Assembly (NCBI GenBank): GCA_965207025.1
Contig: OZ242258.1
Span: forward strand, 868,001-932,000
Source of the DNA: Bin87 sp034423595
GTDB lineage: Bacteria; Chloroflexota; Dehalococcoidia; Lucifugimonadales; UBA3495
Direction of reading: 5' to 3'
DNA: 64,000 nt
Below, piece by piece: positions 43,764 to 52,091 of the stretch. The notes below the pieces were generated by a model that was not told the origin of the DNA, made no database searches, and worked only from the letters and a program-made list of their open reading frames with translations. The position numbers and the translations under genes are program-made. Numbering within the stretch: position 1 is the first letter of the stretch; every line of letters starts with the position of its first letter.

Positions 43764-44438
43764 ATGTTGACCGGTTCCTTGGCAATTATTCACGACAATG
43801 CGGCGCACGGCGAGGATAACTACCTCACCCGTGACTTGGGTGGGGGAAACTTCCTGGATGTCGTTCTGGACGGCGTCACCGGGCATGGGGGCGACGAAGC
43901 CAGCGGGTCCGTCGCCGATGCTCTCCAACAGGCGAGCATCACCGGCCCGGGCGATATAGTGGCCGTACTCGAGGAGATGAACTCCGATTTCCACCAGGTG
44001 GGTGGGGGCCGGTTCCTACTGACCACCGCGTCGGCTGCGCTGTATCTCAACGACAAGCTGCACATCGTCTCTGTGGGAGATAGCCCTATCTATGTGATTC
44101 GCCCCGATGCCTACGAGCAGTTCAGCGGGCGCATGGGCGGCCTGATCCGGCTTGGAGTGTCCAAGGCCGTGGGAGCGGAAGCCACTTTGTCGGTCTTTCA
44201 AACCGAGTTGGAGTTGTCTGCCGCCGACCGCCTCGTCTGCTGCACCGACGGCATCAGCGACAACCTGCTCGGCGACGAGCTCATGGAGATCGTCAGAGAG
44301 TCGGCCGACGCTGATGAAGCCTCCGGCCGGGTCAAGGCGCTGGTGGACCAGCACATTGAGCAGGGCCGGGACATTCGATTCCGGGGCGGACGGTTCCGGC
44401 ACGACGACGAGACCGCCATATTCCGATTCTTTGCGTAA
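43764..44438 (+). CDS. PP2C-family protein phosphatase
   Basis: The 224-residue protein is a compact PP2C/SpoIIE-type metallophosphatase. Metal-binding motifs are present: DGVTGHGG (motif II), a GDSPIYVIR strand, CTDGISDNL (motif VIII) and the closing DDETAIFRF (motif XI). The N-terminal HDNAAHGEDNYL matches the motif I region. It should remove phosphate from Ser/Thr. Its neighbour is the kinase-like gene, 38 bases upstream, and the two are probably one unit. Target proteins are unknown. Confidence 0.88.
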   Translation: MLTGSLAIIHDNAAHGEDNYLTRDLGGGNFLDVVLDGVTGHGGDEASGSVADALQQASITGPGDIVAVLEEMNSDFHQVGGGRFLLTTASAALYLNDKLHIVSVGDSPIYVIRPDAYEQFSGRMGGLIRLGVSKAVGAEATLSVFQTELELSAADRLVCCTDGISDNLLGDELMEIVRESADADEASGRVKALVDQHIEQGRDIRFRGGRFRHDDETAIFRFFA

Positions 44439-44599
44439 GGTTAGGCGATTCCGGCCCGCCCTTTCCACGTGCCTCGTTCTCCGCAGCCTCCGCGCCCGGT
44501 GTGTTAGACTGTCTGGCAGCGTATTTCACTCGAACACGAACGGTTCGACTGCTTTGAACAACGGTAGCCGACCATTGTTGGGCCGCAAGGAGATCTCAA

Positions 44600-45703
44600 T
44601 TGGGCAAGATTAACGTTGCCATCATCGGCGTGGGTAACTGCGCTTCATCTTTGGTCCAGGGCATTCACAAATATGTCGAGGTGCCCGACGACCAGCCGAT
44701 ACCCGGCGTGATGCACAACCGCATCGGAGACTATCGCATCGAGGACATCGAGGTGGTGGCGGCTTTCGACATTGACCGCAACAAGGTGGGCAAAGACCTG
44801 TCCCAGGCGATTTTCACCGAGCCCAACAACACCATTAAGTTTGCTGACGTGCCCCATTTGGGCGTCCCTGTAGAGCGCGGCATGACCCACGACGGAATCG
44901 GTCGCTATCTTTCCGATGTCGTCGTTAAATCGCCTCACAGCACCGCCGACATTTCCGGCATTCTGCGCGACCGGGAAGTGGATGTGGTCATCAATTACCT
45001 CCCCGTAGGCAGCGAGATGGCCACCAAGTGGTACGTGGAACAGATCCTGGACGCTCGTTGCGCCATGATCAACTGCATACCCGTCTTCATCGCCCGCGAA
45101 GACTACTGGCGTGGCCGGTTCGAGGAACGCGGTGTCCCCATCATCGGTGACGACATAAAGTCCCAGGTCGGCGCAACCATCGTCCATCGGGTTCTCACTC
45201 GCCTCATGGAAAACCGCGGCGCCGAAATCGACAACACCTACCAGCTCAACTTCGGCGGCAACACCGACTTCCTCAACATGCTGGAACGCGACCGCCTCGT
45301 CTCAAAGAAAATCTCTAAGACCGGCTCCGTAACCAGCCAGATGGACGAAGAGCCTGAAGCGGACGCCATTCACATCGGCCCCAGCGACCATGTGCCCTGG
45401 CTTCAGGATCGCAAGTGGTGCTATATCCACATCGACGGCAAGGTCTTCGGCGGCGCTCCCGTCAAAATGGAGGTCAAGCTGGAAGTGTGGGATAGCCCCA
45501 ACTCCGCAGGGGTGGTCGTGGACGCCATACGCTGCGCCAAGTTGGCTATGGATAACGGACAGAGTGGTGCCGTGTTCGCCCCGTCCGCCTACTTCATGAA
45601 GAGCCCCCCCATCCAGTTCACGGATGCCGAAGCCCATGATATGGTCGAGGCCTTCATCGCTGATCCTGCTGTCAATTCCGTACAGGTAACGGCGCGAAGC
45701 TAA
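44600..45703 (+). CDS. ino1: Inositol-3-phosphate synthase
   Basis: The 367-residue enzyme makes 1L-myo-inositol 1-phosphate (inositol-3-phosphate) from glucose 6-phosphate using NAD. It matches the short actinobacterial/archaeal type: NVAIIGVGNCASSLVQGI for NAD binding, PGVMHNRIGDYRIEDIEVVA, INYLPVGSE, GDDIKSQVGATIVHR (active-site lysine region) and NTYQLNFGGNTDFLNML. The TTG start follows AAGGAG by 7 bases. Two lipid genes follow on the same strand (GT4 and CDP-alcohol phosphatidyltransferase), pointing to inositol phospholipid synthesis. Confidence 0.95.
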   Translation: MGKINVAIIGVGNCASSLVQGIHKYVEVPDDQPIPGVMHNRIGDYRIEDIEVVAAFDIDRNKVGKDLSQAIFTEPNNTIKFADVPHLGVPVERGMTHDGIGRYLSDVVVKSPHSTADISGILRDREVDVVINYLPVGSEMATKWYVEQILDARCAMINCIPVFIAREDYWRGRFEERGVPIIGDDIKSQVGATIVHRVLTRLMENRGAEIDNTYQLNFGGNTDFLNMLERDRLVSKKISKTGSVTSQMDEEPEADAIHIGPSDHVPWLQDRKWCYIHIDGKVFGGAPVKMEVKLEVWDSPNSAGVVVDAIRCAKLAMDNGQSGAVFAPSAYFMKSPPIQFTDAEAHDMVEAFIADPAVNSVQVTARS

Positions 45704-45729
45704 CGCGCCGCGCTCCGGAGAAGGCGGGC

Positions 45730-46890
45730 GTGGCAATGAAAATCGCCATGGTCTCGCCCTACGATTTTGCCTGGCCCGGCGGGGTTAACTCCCATGTCGT
45801 CCAGTTGTCTGCTGAGCTGCGCAACCGGGGCCACGAGGTTTTGGTAATCGCGCCCCATTCGCCGTCCAGGTCCCCTGCCGTCAATCCGCCCGCAGACCAG
45901 TTCATCCCCATGGGTCGGTCCGTGCCCCTCTCCGCCGGCGGTTCCACGGCTCGCGTCACCTTCGACTGGTGGCTGTATCCCCGGGTGCGCGCATTGATGG
46001 ATCGCGGGCAGTTCGACGTCGTCCACCTGCATGAACCCCTTGCACCCCTGCTGCCCCTTATGGTTCTGCAACACTCCAGGGCGGTCAATGTTGGCACCTT
46101 TCATGCTTATTCCCACCGCCAGCGCCTTTACCGCATGTGCCGTCGAGCCGTCGGCAGATGGCAAAAGCGCCTCCACGGACGCATCGCCGTTTCCGCCGCT
46201 GCCCGCGCTTTCGTTTCGCCTCACTTCCCCGGTCACTCGTACTGCGTAATCCCCAATGGGATCGATTTCGCGCGCTTCGCCCACGCCCAACCCCTCCCCG
46301 AACTGCGCGACGGTAGGCTCAATGTCCTTTTCGTTGGTCGCAAGGACGAGCGAAAGGGATTGAGGTATCTCCTGGAAGCTTTCTCCATCCTGCGTCAAAC
46401 GCGAGAGAATGCGCGCCTCATCATCGTCGGCCCTGGTGATCCTGACCGTGAGTGTGCGGCCCTGCTCAACGCCGTCAACTCCAACTATCCCGATTCCATT
46501 CGCGTAACCGGCTCCGTATCGTCCGAGGACCTGCCCAGATACTACGCCAGCGCCGACCTGTTCTGTAGCCCGGCCACCGGTGGTGAGAGCTTTGGCATCG
46601 TGCTGCTGGAAGCCATGGCCGCCGGCGTGCCCGTAGTGGCCTCCGACATCGACGGTTACCGCGATGTCGTATCCCACGAGGTGAACGGCCTGCTCGTCCC
46701 TCCGCGGGATGCTCCTGCCATCGTAAGCGCTTTGGACCGCGTCCTCAATGATCCACTATTGACCGACGAGCTGGTAAAATCCGGCCGCGCCGCCGCGTCC
46801 GAATTTCGTTGGGAACGGGTCGCGTCCCAAATCGAGGACTATTACCACCAATGCATCGAGGAGGCTGAACGAAGTGGCGCTGCCAGGTAG
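45730..46890 (+). CDS. GT4 glycosyltransferase, PimA-like
   Basis: The 386-residue GT-B glycosyltransferase starts MKIAMVSPYDFAWPGGVNSHV, as in phosphatidylinositol alpha-mannosyltransferase PimA. It also has VVHLHEPLAPLLPLM, a VIPNGIDFARF segment, LFVGRKDERKGLRYLLEA and the donor-binding ESFGIVLLEAMAAGVPVVAS. In actinobacteria PimA puts mannose on phosphatidylinositol. The adjacent inositol synthase and phosphatidyltransferase support that substrate, though the sugar is not proven. The GTG at 45730 has GGAGAAGG at 6 bases; the ATG two codons later is equally possible. It overlaps the next gene by 17 bases. Confidence 0.87.
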   Translation: MAMKIAMVSPYDFAWPGGVNSHVVQLSAELRNRGHEVLVIAPHSPSRSPAVNPPADQFIPMGRSVPLSAGGSTARVTFDWWLYPRVRALMDRGQFDVVHLHEPLAPLLPLMVLQHSRAVNVGTFHAYSHRQRLYRMCRRAVGRWQKRLHGRIAVSAAARAFVSPHFPGHSYCVIPNGIDFARFAHAQPLPELRDGRLNVLFVGRKDERKGLRYLLEAFSILRQTRENARLIIVGPGDPDRECAALLNAVNSNYPDSIRVTGSVSSEDLPRYYASADLFCSPATGGESFGIVLLEAMAAGVPVVASDIDGYRDVVSHEVNGLLVPPRDAPAIVSALDRVLNDPLLTDELVKSGRAAASEFRWERVASQIEDYYHQCIEEAERSGAAR

Positions 46891-47521
46891 AGAGGAACTG
46901 CGCGGAGCCGTCCTGCGCTACGTCGAGATTCCCGGAGCCCGCGCATTCAATGCCGTTGGCTTGACGCCCAACAGCATCACGCTGATTGGATTCACGGTCT
47001 GCGCCGCGGCCGCGGCTGTTGTTGCCCTGGGATGGCCGCTATACGCTGGCGTCGTCTTTCTGCTGGGTGGCATCCTGGACCTCTTCGACGGCGCGCTGGC
47101 CCGGCTCACGGGAAAGGCGTCGCCTTTCGGCGCCCTCCTGGATTCAGTGTTCGACCGTCTTGGAGAAGCCTCACTGTTTGTAGGTTTGGGCATTTACTAT
47201 CTGCTGGCCGATCTGCCCTCCGCCCAACTCATCGTGAGCATGTTGGCGGTGCTGTTGGGCCTGGTTTTCTCCCAGGGCGTTTCCTACCTGCGCGCCCGCG
47301 GCGAGGGCCTGGGCGCTTTTACCCGTTCCGGCATCATGACCCGCACCGAGCGGGTGATAATCCTGGGCGCGGGCTTGATCGTGGAAGGATTCGCCCCGGT
47401 GCCCATCATGGTATGGGTACTGTGGGTCATCGCCGGCGTGTCGTGCTTCACCCTTTTCCAGCGCATGTTCACCATCCGGGGAATCCTGGAACAACAGGAG
47501 CGTGAGGATGTTTCCCGGTAA
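46874..47521 (+). CDS. CDP-alcohol phosphatidyltransferase, probable phosphatidylinositol-phosphate synthase
   Basis: The 215-residue membrane protein contains the family motif DLFDGALARLTGKASP followed by GALLDSVFDR, i.e. DxxDGxxAR...G...D...D, which binds CDP-diacylglycerol and metal. About five or six hydrophobic helices surround it. Beside inositol-3-phosphate synthase and a PimA-like enzyme, it is best read as joining CDP-diacylglycerol to inositol 1-phosphate. Phosphatidylglycerophosphate synthase is the main alternative within the family. The GTG start lies within the preceding gene, giving a 17-base overlap typical of coupled translation. Confidence 0.88.
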   Translation: MALPGREELRGAVLRYVEIPGARAFNAVGLTPNSITLIGFTVCAAAAAVVALGWPLYAGVVFLLGGILDLFDGALARLTGKASPFGALLDSVFDRLGEASLFVGLGIYYLLADLPSAQLIVSMLAVLLGLVFSQGVSYLRARGEGLGAFTRSGIMTRTERVIILGAGLIVEGFAPVPIMVWVLWVIAGVSCFTLFQRMFTIRGILEQQEREDVSR

Positions 47522-47577
47522 AGGTGTACGCCGTGATAATATGGCGCACGGGTTATCAGATCTAGGAGGTTGCCAGA

Positions 47578-48480
47578 ATGGCGTCACATTCCATGGGACT
47601 TTCGCTGCACGACGCGGCGAGGCAGATGGGGGTTCCTTTCACCGTCGAGAATGAACCCGAAGACAGGCAGGTCAAGGTCAATGGCCTCAATCTCCACTAT
47701 CTGGAATGGGGCGACCCGGACCAACCTGCCATCGTCATGCTTCACGGCATCCAGCAGCAGGCCCATAGTTGGGATTTCATCAGCCTGCCCCTCTCCGTCA
47801 ACTATCGCGTCATCGCCGTTGACCAGCGCGGCCACGGCGATAGCGATTGGTCACCCGACGGCGACTACTCAACCGATGCCTACGTTGGCGATGTTCAGAA
47901 CCTGGTTGCCGCGTTGGGCCTGAAGAATTTTCACCTGATGGGACATTCCATGGGCGGACGCAACAGCCTGGCCTGGGCATCGCAAAACCCCGGAGTCCTC
48001 AAGTCCTTGACCATCGTTGACACCGGCCCTGAAACCCAGCGCCGTGGTTCCGACCGGATCCAGCGGTTCCGCGAACTGCCCGATGAATTGGATACCCTGG
48101 AAGAGTTCGCCCAGCGGGTCATGGAATACACCGGCCGCTCCCGGGAGCAGACCCTGGGCGCTCTCAAGTACAGCATCCGCCAGCGTGATGACGGCAAATG
48201 GACCTGGAAGTACGACAAGGTCATCCGCGCGCGCGGTTTCCGTGCCCCCGCCTGGACACCGGAGCAACTGTGGGAAGGGTGGCGCAGGATAGATTGCCCG
48301 GTCCTGGTGGTGCGCGGCGCCCGCAGCGACATCTTCGCCGACGAAACCATGCAACGCATGGCGTCAGAGCACCATGACTGCACCACCGTCACCGTCTCCA
48401 ACGCCGGCCACCTCGTGCAAGGTGACAACCCGCCGGAGTTTCTGGTGGCGGTGAAAGGACTGCTGGGACGGTTCGAGTAG
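47578..48480 (+). CDS. Alpha/beta hydrolase
   Basis: The 300-residue protein has a classical alpha/beta hydrolase core: VMLHGIQQQAHSW (oxyanion region), DQRGHGDSDWSPDGDYS, the nucleophile Ser124 in LMGHSMGGRNSL, and the catalytic His278 in SNAGHLVQ. The acid is probably the Asp in RGARSDIFADE. The first 30 residues (MASHSMGLSLHDAARQMG) extend beyond the domain. Substrate is unknown; the HG.QQ..W and FAD segments fit the C-C hydrolase/haloperoxidase superfamily in general. AGGAGG precedes the start by 8 bases. It ends at a palindromic repeat. Confidence 0.92.
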   Translation: MASHSMGLSLHDAARQMGVPFTVENEPEDRQVKVNGLNLHYLEWGDPDQPAIVMLHGIQQQAHSWDFISLPLSVNYRVIAVDQRGHGDSDWSPDGDYSTDAYVGDVQNLVAALGLKNFHLMGHSMGGRNSLAWASQNPGVLKSLTIVDTGPETQRRGSDRIQRFRELPDELDTLEEFAQRVMEYTGRSREQTLGALKYSIRQRDDGKWTWKYDKVIRARGFRAPAWTPEQLWEGWRRIDCPVLVVRGARSDIFADETMQRMASEHHDCTTVTVSNAGHLVQGDNPPEFLVAVKGLLGRFE

Positions 48481-48492
48481 TTTTTGGGTACA

Positions 48493-48520
48493 TGTAGGGG
48501 CGAGGCATACTTCGCCCCTA
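48493..48520. repeat. Palindromic intergenic repeat (GTAGGGGCGAAT family, variant)
   Basis: GTAGGGGCGA and TTCGCCCCTA form the stem with an 8-base loop. It is located between convergent genes and could act as a weak bidirectional terminator. Confidence 0.75.
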
Positions 48521-48536
48521 TTTGGTTACGGGCAGT

Positions 48537-49787
48537 TCAGAACCCCAGCAATCGAGGCAGCGCCTCGCCCAGCGCGTAACCCAACGCCGCCGACACCGCG
48601 CCGATGCCCAGGATTTCCAGCCCCTGCAAAATTGGTGACTTCTGCACCAACCGTCCTTTTACCAGGCCCAGACCGAACAGGCCTGCCAGTGAAAGCCCGA
48701 TGGACCACCCAATCGCCGCCCAACCCACGTTGAGGAAAAGGAACGGTATGATTGGGATTATCGCCGCCCCTCCGAACGAGACGCACATCACAGCCGCGTC
48801 TTTCAGCGGGTTTCCGCCCAGGTCCGGGCTGATGCCCAACTTCTTTTCCAACAACGTGTTGAGCCACAGTGTCTCGTTGTCTGCGATCTGATTGGCGAGC
48901 CGCACTGCCTCGTCGTAGGTGTTGCCTTCCCGCTGGAACAGAATGACCAACTCGGCCAGTTCCTCTTCCGGTTTCTCGGCCAGGTCCTGGATCTGACGGG
49001 CAATCGCCGCCTCCCTAACGTCCTCTTCGGCCCGGGATCCCAGGTACGCTCCCGCCGCCATACTGATCATTCCGGCAGCCGCAGCAGCCAGCCCTGCCAC
49101 CAGGACCGTCCCGGTGGTTCCCACCGCGATGGCTATGGACGTGGTCAGCGCCAGGGTGCTTATGATCCCGTCCTGCGCCCCGAACACCACTTCCCGCAGC
49201 CGGCCCAGGTTGGCTACCCGGAACGGTTCTTTGTCCAGCGCCAGCGCCGCGTCAATGTAGTTCTCCAGATCCAGCGGCAGCACCGGCTGTTCTCCCCCGG
49301 ACGGAATAGGCCCGGCTTCCACGGGCGCATACGACACCACCGGAGTCTCCGCCAGGGCCGCTGCTCCGTCGTCATTCTGGATGTGGAGCCATGACAATGC
49401 GTCGGAAAACGCTATCTGGTGCTCCTTTTCCTGTTCCATCGCGTCGGTGAACGCGACCACGGCCGCGGTGTGGTTGTCTGCCACCGCTTCGTTGATCATG
49501 CGCGGGTACGTGCGCGTGTACTCCCGGGTCTCCCCTTCAATCACCTTGCTCAGGTTGGCGGCGGTGTTGTCCACGGCCCCTGCCACCTTCAGGTAACTCA
49601 GTCCGTGCAGCGTTTCGGCTTTGGCGATTTCCTCGAACACCTCGGCGATTTCCGGGTATCCTTCCTCACGCGCTTGCTCCGCGTATGCCGTGTAGGTGAG
49701 GTTGGCTATGGCTTCGGCTACGATTGCCTGCCACAGGTTTCGGTCGGTGGCCGTTATATCCACCGCTCCACTTCTTGAACGAGCCAT
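48537..49787 (-). CDS. Ferritin-like/VIT1 fusion (MbfA-like iron exporter)
   Basis: The 416-residue protein joins an N-terminal ferritin-like (rubrerythrin-type) domain, with the iron ligands in EEIAKAETLH and DAMEQEKEH (about residues 45-130), to a C-terminal VIT1/CCC1 transporter (about 190-416) with LREVVFGAQDGIISTLALTTS, AAAAAGMISMAAGAYLGSRAEED and three or four further hydrophobic helices. This layout is that of MbfA, an iron exporter for which the ferritin-like domain is needed. The ATG at 49785-49787 follows GAGAGGA and lies inside the end of the upstream SnoaL-like gene region. Manganese transport is an alternative for VIT1 relatives. Confidence 0.9.
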   Translation of the reverse strand: MARSRSGAVDITATDRNLWQAIVAEAIANLTYTAYAEQAREEGYPEIAEVFEEIAKAETLHGLSYLKVAGAVDNTAANLSKVIEGETREYTRTYPRMINEAVADNHTAAVVAFTDAMEQEKEHQIAFSDALSWLHIQNDDGAAALAETPVVSYAPVEAGPIPSGGEQPVLPLDLENYIDAALALDKEPFRVANLGRLREVVFGAQDGIISTLALTTSIAIAVGTTGTVLVAGLAAAAAGMISMAAGAYLGSRAEEDVREAAIARQIQDLAEKPEEELAELVILFQREGNTYDEAVRLANQIADNETLWLNTLLEKKLGISPDLGGNPLKDAAVMCVSFGGAAIIPIIPFLFLNVGWAAIGWSIGLSLAGLFGLGLVKGRLVQKSPILQGLEILGIGAVSAALGYALGEALPRLLGF

Positions 49788-49794
49788 GATCCTC

Positions 49795-50190
49795 TCAGAG
49801 TCGCGGCGATGCGTGGTGGGCAATTACCAGCCACCCGTCGCCGTCGCGCACGAATATATTGGTCGCCAGCACCCCGAACCCCTGCGCCTGTCCCTCTACC
49901 ACGCTCGTGATGCTTTCTACGCAGGTAACGAATCCGCAGTTGCCTTCTATGGCAATGTTGACATAATGAATATTGAAGTGCATCAACGCCGCGCCGTTGA
50001 ATATCCCCTGCCAGGAACGGCGAATGTCGGCCCAACCGACGATGGGCTGCCACCCCGGATGGACGCACAGCGCCCGGTCCGATTGTTCCCAAACGCCATC
50101 CATCTGATCCATGTCCAGCGACCCGAAGGCATCGTAGAATCGCTGGTTGGCATCGCGCAGCGACAGTATGTTCGCGTTTTCAGACAACAT
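49795..50190 (-). CDS. SnoaL-like/NTF2-fold protein
   Basis: The 131-residue protein has the cone-shaped NTF2-like fold pattern of SnoaL_3 proteins: a first helix LRDANQRFYDAFGSLDMDQMDGVWE, then CVHPGWQPIVGWADIRRSWQGIF and a sheet ending DGDGWLVIAHHASPRL. Many such proteins are ligand-binding or weak hydrolases/isomerases. No catalytic pair can be assigned confidently, though His and Asp residues point inward in the pattern. It is directly upstream of the MbfA-like gene with an 8-base gap, so probably cotranscribed, but no shared function is obvious. Confidence 0.85.
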   Translation of the reverse strand: MLSENANILSLRDANQRFYDAFGSLDMDQMDGVWEQSDRALCVHPGWQPIVGWADIRRSWQGIFNGAALMHFNIHYVNIAIEGNCGFVTCVESITSVVEGQAQGFGVLATNIFVRDGDGWLVIAHHASPRL

Positions 50191-50216
50191 AGCGAAATTG
50201 TTCCATATCCTTGCCC

Positions 50217-50243
50217 GTCATTCCGGTGAAAGCCGGAATCCAG
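50217..50243. repeat. GTCATTCCGG dispersed repeat
   Basis: GTCATTCCGGTGAAAGCC followed by GGAATCCAG is self-complementary (ATTCCGG and CCGGAAT arms around TGAAAG). It matches the copy at 19417-19443 with one change. It lies between the LLM oxidoreductase and SnoaL-like genes. Confidence 0.8.
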
Positions 50244-50261
50244 AAGGGAATTTGACCTGTC

Positions 50262-51107
50262 TCAAGCAAGCAACCGACGCGCGTAGTCGTCCAGCTGCCG
50301 GAGGGCGTCGTCTCTCGGCGCGCTCTCCGCGAATACCATGGCCCGCGTGGCTCCCGCGTCCTCGTATGCTTTCAGAATCTCGGGGTCGGCCGGCTGACCG
50401 AATACGGATACCTCAATCGTGTGTGGGTCTCGTCCCGCCTCTTGCGCCAGCCGTACTATCTCCTCCCTCCCCGTGTTCAGCTGCTCTGGCGTGATGCGAT
50501 TGGGCATCCACCCGTCGCCCCAGCTCACTACCCGGCGCGCCACGCTCGGAGCGTTCCCGCCGATCAGCACTGGCGGATGCGGCTTCTGCGCCGGTTTCGG
50601 TGACGAGTAAATCGGCGGAAAATCGATATGCTTCCCGTGAAACTCGCCCGTCTCCTTCGTCCACAACTCTTTCATCGCCAGTATCGACTCGCGGGTGTAC
50701 CCGATCCGTTGCCCGAACTCGATGCCGAACAACTCGGTTTCTTCCCGCAGCCAGCCGGTGCCGATGCCGAACAGGAACCGCCCGCCGCTGAAGTAGTCCA
50801 GCGTGGCGATCTCCTTGGCCAGCAGAATCGGATTCCGCTCCGGCACCAGGCATATCCCAGTTCCGAGTTTCAGGGTGGAAGTCACCGCCGATGCCCGGCC
50901 CAGCGCTACGAATGGGTCAACACACTCGTAGTACATCTGCGGAATCACGCCGTCGGGCGATCCGGGCCAGGGCGTTTTGGGACCGGCGGGTATGGCCGGA
51001 TGCTCGGGAACCCAGAGCGATTCAAAGCCGTGACCCTCGCAGGCTTGCGCCAGCTCCGCAACGTCTATCGAAGACTGGGTCACGAACATTGCAATGCCGA
51101 TGTTCAT
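50262..51107 (-). CDS. LLM class (F420-dependent) oxidoreductase
   Basis: The 281-residue TIM-barrel belongs to the luciferase-like monooxygenase superfamily, F420-dependent branch: MNIGIAMFVTQSSIDVAELAQ, GHGFESLWVPEHPA, KLGTGICLVPERNPILLAKEIATLDYFSGGRFLFGIGTGW and PPVLIGGNAPSVARRVVSWGDGW. The pattern AGxxTGxW...LIGG is typical of F420 enzymes in actinobacteria and Chloroflexota. The flavin or deazaflavin used is not directly visible. Start ATG 51105-51107 begins the conserved strand; an alternative start lies five codons upstream. Confidence 0.9.
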   Translation of the reverse strand: MNIGIAMFVTQSSIDVAELAQACEGHGFESLWVPEHPAIPAGPKTPWPGSPDGVIPQMYYECVDPFVALGRASAVTSTLKLGTGICLVPERNPILLAKEIATLDYFSGGRFLFGIGTGWLREETELFGIEFGQRIGYTRESILAMKELWTKETGEFHGKHIDFPPIYSSPKPAQKPHPPVLIGGNAPSVARRVVSWGDGWMPNRITPEQLNTGREEIVRLAQEAGRDPHTIEVSVFGQPADPEILKAYEDAGATRAMVFAESAPRDDALRQLDDYARRLLA

Positions 51108-51165
51108 AGTGCTTGGCCTCAATTGTCGAGAATGAACGGTAGTGATTCACTGCGTCAATTATAAC

Positions 51166-51193
51166 GTAGGGGCGAATAAACATTCGCCCCCGT
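51166..51193. repeat. Palindromic intergenic repeat (GTAGGGGCGAAT family)
   Basis: GTAGGGGCGAAT pairs with ATTCGCCCC...GTA around AAAC, with one extra C in the right arm. It lies between two minus-strand genes. Confidence 0.8.
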
Positions 51194-51217
51194 AATTATC
51201 GCCGTGTCATCACGACT

Positions 51218-51835
51218 TTAGGCATGTGGCGAGAAGCTGGCCGGCACCAGCACCTTGGTTGATTGGTTCACCAGGAACTCCCGGGTCGGCGGCGGCCAGT
51301 GCGGCGTCGCCGATGCCTCGGAGCGAATCCGGTCCCGTTCGGCCAGGTCTTTGTATGGCCATACATGGACCCACTTGTTCAACCCGCCGATGTCGCTGTA
51401 CATCCCGGCGGCGAGCGGCGAGAACTTCTCCCGATGCTCAATGGCCGCGCCCCAGATGTCCAGCACCTTCGGGATAGAACCGTTCTGGTATTCGTAAATC
51501 CGCATCTCGTAAACGTTGCCCTGCTTTTGGCCGCCTCCCATGGGCCGCATGAACGGCGCCGGATGAAAGATCTCCGATTCCATATGCAGAATGGTGCCTT
51601 GGCTGTCCGGCGGCCAATTCGGGTCCTTTGCCGAGGCGGCCCGAACCTCGGCGCGCTCGTCCAGGCTCTCATAGGGCCAGATATGGATCACCTGGTTCAG
51701 CGGGCCTATCTCCGTATGGAAAAAAGCCGCCAGCTTCGAATACTTCTCTCGATGCGGGAGCGCCTTCTCGAAAGCCTCTTCAAAAATAGGCACGCCGCCG
51801 GGCTTGAGGTCATAAGTCCGGACTTCGTAAATCAT
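51218..51835 (-). CDS. NIPSNAP family protein (two domains)
   Basis: The 205-residue protein has two related ferredoxin-like NIPSNAP modules: MIYEVRTYDLKPGGVPIFEEAF with IWPYESLDERAEVRA, and VYEMRIYEYQNGSIPKVLDIW with VWPYKDLAERDRIRSEA. NIPSNAP proteins are found beside catabolic enzymes in bacteria and have no settled activity. The start at 51833-51835 follows AGGAGGT; the longer open frame adds 33 residues upstream without similarity. It lies at the edge of a 900-base gene-free region. Confidence 0.9.
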   Translation of the reverse strand: MIYEVRTYDLKPGGVPIFEEAFEKALPHREKYSKLAAFFHTEIGPLNQVIHIWPYESLDERAEVRAASAKDPNWPPDSQGTILHMESEIFHPAPFMRPMGGGQKQGNVYEMRIYEYQNGSIPKVLDIWGAAIEHREKFSPLAAGMYSDIGGLNKWVHVWPYKDLAERDRIRSEASATPHWPPPTREFLVNQSTKVLVPASFSPHA

Positions 51836-52091
51836 CAACCTACCTCCTGGATTTCCGTGATGTCGCCGACTGAACCGCTCATCGCTGGCGCGCCGCGACG
51901 CCGGCAGTCTAGCAAATGCCTCATTGACCGGCAACTGCGCTGCGCTCTTATCCTCTTACGTTCCCGCTTTGCGCAATCTGCCATTTTCGCGAGGCCAAAG
52001 AAAATGATGACAGCGCGCCGTTGCAGCCCCATTGCAAAACCCCGTATCCTTGATTCATCTAGATAAAACACGTGTTTGCAACCCAAAATCA

